From: Pseudorhodoferax soli
Lineage (GTDB): Bacteria > Pseudomonadota > Gammaproteobacteria > Burkholderiales > Burkholderiaceae_C
Direction: 5' to 3'
DNA: 64,000 nt
NCBI RefSeq assembly: GCF_003337555.1
Contig: NZ_QPJK01000009.1
Coordinates: 1-64,000 of the forward strand
Part shown: positions 61,584-64,000 of the stretch, one piece after another
Layout of the letters: the number at the start of each line of letters is the position of its first letter
How positions within the stretch are numbered: the first letter of the stretch is position 1
Position numbers and translations under genes: made by a program
The notes under the pieces: model-generated
The model's input: only the letters and a program-made list of their open reading frames with translations
Told to the model about the DNA's origin: nothing
The model's database searches: none

Positions 61584-63680
61584 TTACTTCGGTCGCACGG
61601 CATCCACCGTGCCCTGGATGAAGGCCTTGATCGCATCCACATCGGTCATGGACAGCTTGCCCGTGAAGTCCGGCATGCCGCGCGCCATGGCTGGGCCCTT
61701 GAACACGAACTTGTCCAGGTTCTCGATGAAGGCCGCATCCATGTAGCCCAGGTTGGGGATGTTGCCGCCGCGGTCCACGCCCGGCACGCCATGGCACAGC
61801 ACGCAGTTGCTGACATACAGGCCGGTGCCGGCCTCGACCTTGGCGGTGTCGTACTTCACGCCCTGCAGCAGCTTGCCGGCGCGGTACTCCACGAAGGCCG
61901 GCATCTTGGCCGTGCCACCCACCGCGAAGGTATAGAGCGTGCCCGGACCCTGGCGTTCGGTGGCGCGCGTGGCCTGGCCGTACACGCCGCCCCAGCCGAC
62001 CGCGATCGACACGTACTGCTTGCCGTCCACGAGGTAGGTGGCCGGCGCGGCCACCACGCCGGTGCCGGTGGGCGTTTCCCAGAGCTTGGCGCCGGTCTTG
62101 GCGTCGTAGGCCACCATGCGGCCGTCGGCCGTGCCCTGGAACACCAGGTTGCCGGCCGTGGTCAGCGTGCCGCCGTTCCAGGGCGATGCATGTTCCACGC
62201 CCCAGGCTTCCTTCTGCGCCACCGGGTCCCAGGCCACCAGCCGGCCCATGGGCTTGCTGGTGGGCGGCGCGGCGTTCATGAACATCGCGGTGTTCCAGCC
62301 CTGGTTGGAGTGCGGGCGCAGCGGCACGTCCTTGTTGAACTGCCAGTCCTTGTCGTCCATGAGGTTCACCGGCACGTGCTGGGCCGGCAGGTAGACCAGG
62401 CCGGTGGCCGGGTTGAACGACATCGGGTGCCAGTTGTGCGCGCCGTACGGGCCGGGGATGCTGTCGCCCGGCTTGTCGTTCTGGCGCGCGGCGGCGATCT
62501 CGATCGGCCGGCCCTTGGCGTCGTAGCCCGTGGCCCAGTTCACGTCGACGAAGTTCTTGGCCGAGATGAACTGGCCGTTGCTGCGGTCGATGACGAAGAA
62601 GAAGCCGTTCTTGGGCGCGTGCAGGATCACCTTGCGCGGCTTGCCGTCCACCGTCAGGTCGGCCAGGATCATCGGCTGCGTGGCGGTGTAGTCCCAGTTG
62701 TCGCCGGGCGTCTCCTGGTAGTGCCACTTGTAGGCGCCGGTGTCGGGGTCGAGCGCGACGATGGACGAGAGGTACAGGTTGTCGCCGCCCTTGGGGCTGC
62801 GCTTGCTGTGCGCCCACGGCGAGCCGTTGCCGGTGCCGATGTACATCAGGTTGAGCGCGGGGTCGAAGGCCATGGTGTCCCAGACCGTGCCGCCGCCGCC
62901 GGCTTCCCAGTACTTGCCGGCCGGATCCCAGGTCTTGGCGGCGCGCTCCATGGCGGCGTCCTCGAAGGGCTTGGCCGGGTCGCCCGGCACCGTGAACCAG
63001 CGCCATTTCTGGTCGCCGGTTTCGGCGTCGTAGGCCGTGACGTAGCCGCGCACGCCGTATTCGGCGCCACCGTTGCCGATGATGACCTTGCCCTTGAACA
63101 CGCGCGGCGCGCCGGTGATGGTGTAGCTGCGCGCATGGTCGATCAGCGTGTCCTTTTGCCACAGCACGCGGCCGCTGGCGGCGTCCAGCGCGATCAGCCG
63201 GCCGTCGTAGGCGCCCACGTAGACCTTGCCCTGCCACAGCGCCACGCCGCGGTTGACCACATCGCAGCAGCCGCGAAAGCCCTTGGACTTGTCGACCTGC
63301 GGGTCGTAGCTCCAGATGCGCTGGCCGGTGCGCGCGTCGATGGCGTGCACCACGCTCCACGAGGCCGTCACATACATCACGCCATCGACCACCAGCGGCG
63401 TGGCCTCCACCCCGCGCGTGCTCTCCAGGTTGTAGGACCACACCAGGCCGAGCTGCTTCACATTGCCGGCGTTGATCTGGTCGAGCTTGCTGTGGCGGGT
63501 CTCGGCGTAGTCCAGGCCGTAGCTCGGCCAGTCGGCTGTCTTGGCCGCGTTGGACTGGATGAATGCGCCATCGACCTTCTTCACGGCGCTGGCAGCGCGC
63601 TCGGCCGGTGTCTGCGCCTGCGCGGAAACCGACGACGCCAGCGCGACCAGGGCCAGCGCGGCAAGAGAACGTACGAGCAT
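61584..63680 (-). CDS. Quinohemoprotein (PQQ and heme c) alcohol dehydrogenase
   Basis: A 698-aa periplasmic enzyme that oxidises primary alcohols with PQQ and passes electrons to its own heme. Residues 1-22 are the signal peptide (ending VSAQAQ). The propeller has PQQ-enzyme repeats, the adjacent-cysteine disulfide FRGCCDVVNRG and the catalytic aspartate in GDNWDYTATQP. The residue two after that aspartate is threonine, not aspartate, which fits a calcium rather than a lanthanide enzyme. The C-terminal cytochrome domain has CVLCH and the axial methionine in RGMPDFTGKL. It matches type II (soluble quinohemoprotein) alcohol dehydrogenases. GGAGAC lies before the ATG. Confidence 0.93.
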   Translation of the reverse strand: MLVRSLAALALVALASSVSAQAQTPAERAASAVKKVDGAFIQSNAAKTADWPSYGLDYAETRHSKLDQINAGNVKQLGLVWSYNLESTRGVEATPLVVDGVMYVTASWSVVHAIDARTGQRIWSYDPQVDKSKGFRGCCDVVNRGVALWQGKVYVGAYDGRLIALDAASGRVLWQKDTLIDHARSYTITGAPRVFKGKVIIGNGGAEYGVRGYVTAYDAETGDQKWRWFTVPGDPAKPFEDAAMERAAKTWDPAGKYWEAGGGGTVWDTMAFDPALNLMYIGTGNGSPWAHSKRSPKGGDNLYLSSIVALDPDTGAYKWHYQETPGDNWDYTATQPMILADLTVDGKPRKVILHAPKNGFFFVIDRSNGQFISAKNFVDVNWATGYDAKGRPIEIAAARQNDKPGDSIPGPYGAHNWHPMSFNPATGLVYLPAQHVPVNLMDDKDWQFNKDVPLRPHSNQGWNTAMFMNAAPPTSKPMGRLVAWDPVAQKEAWGVEHASPWNGGTLTTAGNLVFQGTADGRMVAYDAKTGAKLWETPTGTGVVAAPATYLVDGKQYVSIAVGWGGVYGQATRATERQGPGTLYTFAVGGTAKMPAFVEYRAGKLLQGVKYDTAKVEAGTGLYVSNCVLCHGVPGVDRGGNIPNLGYMDAAFIENLDKFVFKGPAMARGMPDFTGKLSMTDVDAIKAFIQGTVDAVRPK

Positions 63681-63712
63681 CGGGATGTCTCCGTTTTTGT
63701 TGTGGTGGCGCC

Positions 63713-63743
63713 GAGCATCCGCGCGCTTTCCAGTCGGATGCTC
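63713..63743. promoter_or_regulatory. Inverted repeat upstream of the alcohol dehydrogenase
   Basis: GAGCATCCG (63713-63721) and CGGATGCTC (63735-63743) are perfect 9-bp arms separated by 13 bases, centres 22 bp apart. It lies 33-63 bases upstream of the dehydrogenase start in the 166-bp divergent region. It is a likely binding site for an activator or repressor; which one cannot be read from the sequence. Confidence 0.55.
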
Positions 63744-63793
63744 CGTATTTTCCCTAGGGCCTGTCGCCGGGAAATCACTGGCGCAGTGCAGCA

Positions 63794-63809
63794 TGGCGCT
63801 CGCCTAGCA
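63794..63809 (+). promoter_or_regulatory. Candidate sigma-54 promoter of the E1 alpha gene
   Basis: TGGCGCTCGCCTAGCA has the -24 GG (63795-63796) and -12 GC (63807-63808) ten bases apart, as sigma-54 requires, and matches TGGC and GCA of the consensus. The start of transcription would lie near 63820, before the ATG at 63847. Acetoin-cleaving operons in related bacteria are known to use sigma-54. Confidence 0.4.
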
Positions 63810-63846
63810 TGGCGGTCACGCGCGATCGGACCGCGCTGGAGACAAG

Positions 63847-64000
63847 ATGCCTGCTTCGCCTTCCCTTTCCACGCTCGAAGAGCTGCTGCGCGGCATGCTG
63901 CGCATCCGCGCCTTCGAGGATGTCGCCGAGACGAGCCGCCCGGACGCTGCCGCGGCGCCGCCCATCGCGGGCCAGGAGGCCGTGCCGGTGGGCGTGTGCG
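63847..64000 (+). CDS. Thiamine-diphosphate-dependent dehydrogenase E1 alpha subunit, N-terminal part (partial)
   Basis: The first 51 codons of a gene cut by the window end. The protein starts MPASPSLSTLEELLRGMLRI and contains RIRAFEDVAE and GQEAVPVGVC, the N-terminal pattern of the alpha subunit of pyruvate or acetoin dehydrogenase E1 (PdhA/AcoA). The stretch between these motifs is shorter than usual (SRPDAAAAPPIA). TGGAGACAAG precedes the ATG. It is divergent from the alcohol dehydrogenase; an acetoin role (acoA) is an inference. Confidence 0.75.
   Translation, partial: MPASPSLSTLEELLRGMLRIRAFEDVAETSRPDAAAAPPIAGQEAVPVGVC

Noticed and set aside
61584-63680. A lanthanide-dependent (XoxF/PedH-type) alcohol dehydrogenase
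   Set aside because: The residue two after the catalytic aspartate is threonine (DYT), not the extra aspartate that binds lanthanides.
63782-63795. A second GG/GC sigma-54-like site
   Set aside because: GG and GC are nine bases apart rather than ten, so the geometry is wrong.

Overview
The window looks like a chromosomal segment of a high-GC betaproteobacterium of the order Burkholderiales, most likely family Comamonadaceae. The evidence is the tuf-tRNA-Trp-secE-nusG-rplKAJL-rpoBC order, a TTG-started rplJ, the rsmB-DUF4390-ntrY-ntrX block, many tripartite tricarboxylate (Bug/TctC) receptors, a Liv-type transporter packaged with two CoA-ligase-like genes, a PEP-CTERM protein, and a hairpin-rich intergenic repeat that I recall from Comamonadaceae genomes. 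The genus cannot be fixed from the sequence alone.

1-12.5 kb: transcription/translation core. The end of tuf, tRNA-Trp with a terminator, secE, nusG, rplK, rplA, a leader region, rplJ, rplL, an attenuator hairpin, rpoB, rpoC and a strong terminator, all on the + strand. 12.5-19.8 kb: a LemA-like membrane protein, a flavocytochrome c sulfide dehydrogenase pair (fccA/fccB-like), then the overlapping operon rsmB-DUF4390-ntrY-like kinase followed by a short NtrX-like regulator without the AAA+ domain, and tRNA-Phe.

19.8-26.2 kb (minus strand): an EAL phosphodiesterase with a degenerate GGDEF domain, an Lhr-family helicase and a 72-aa hypothetical. 26.4-37.4 kb: a membrane-embedded spermidine-synthase-like protein, tctA/tctB without a tctC, a divergent MarR regulator with candidate operators, a ModA-like protein without signal peptide, a class C beta-lactamase-like esterase, a PEP-CTERM protein, a Bug receptor plus LysR pair and a divergent lipoprotein alpha/beta hydrolase.

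37.4-46 kb: a dense signalling island. An OmpR-type regulator faces a seven-PAS histidine kinase whose stop overlaps a receiver-only regulator, which overlaps a CHASE2-type class III nucleotide cyclase. Converging on these are a FecR-domain periplasmic protein and an OmpA lipoprotein (overlapping genes), preceded by a Crp/Fnr regulator. I infer a sensing circuit that joins a multi-sensor phosphorelay, cyclic nucleotide synthesis and a Crp-type output. This is the least conventional part of the window.

46-55.3 kb: a catabolic uptake operon (acyl-CoA synthetase, LivG, LivH, LivM, periplasmic binding protein, LivF, PaaK-like ligase) followed by a Bug receptor. 55.4-61.5 kb (minus strand): a compact operon of a DUF2946 protein, a TonB-dependent siderophore-type receptor, an ABC ATPase and two DUF3526-type ABC-2 permeases, preceded by a Fur-like palindrome on a -10 element. 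61.6-64 kb: a quinohemoprotein alcohol dehydrogenase divergent from the start of a thiamine-diphosphate E1 alpha subunit, with an inverted repeat and a candidate sigma-54 promoter between them. No insertion sequence, prophage or CRISPR array is visible.
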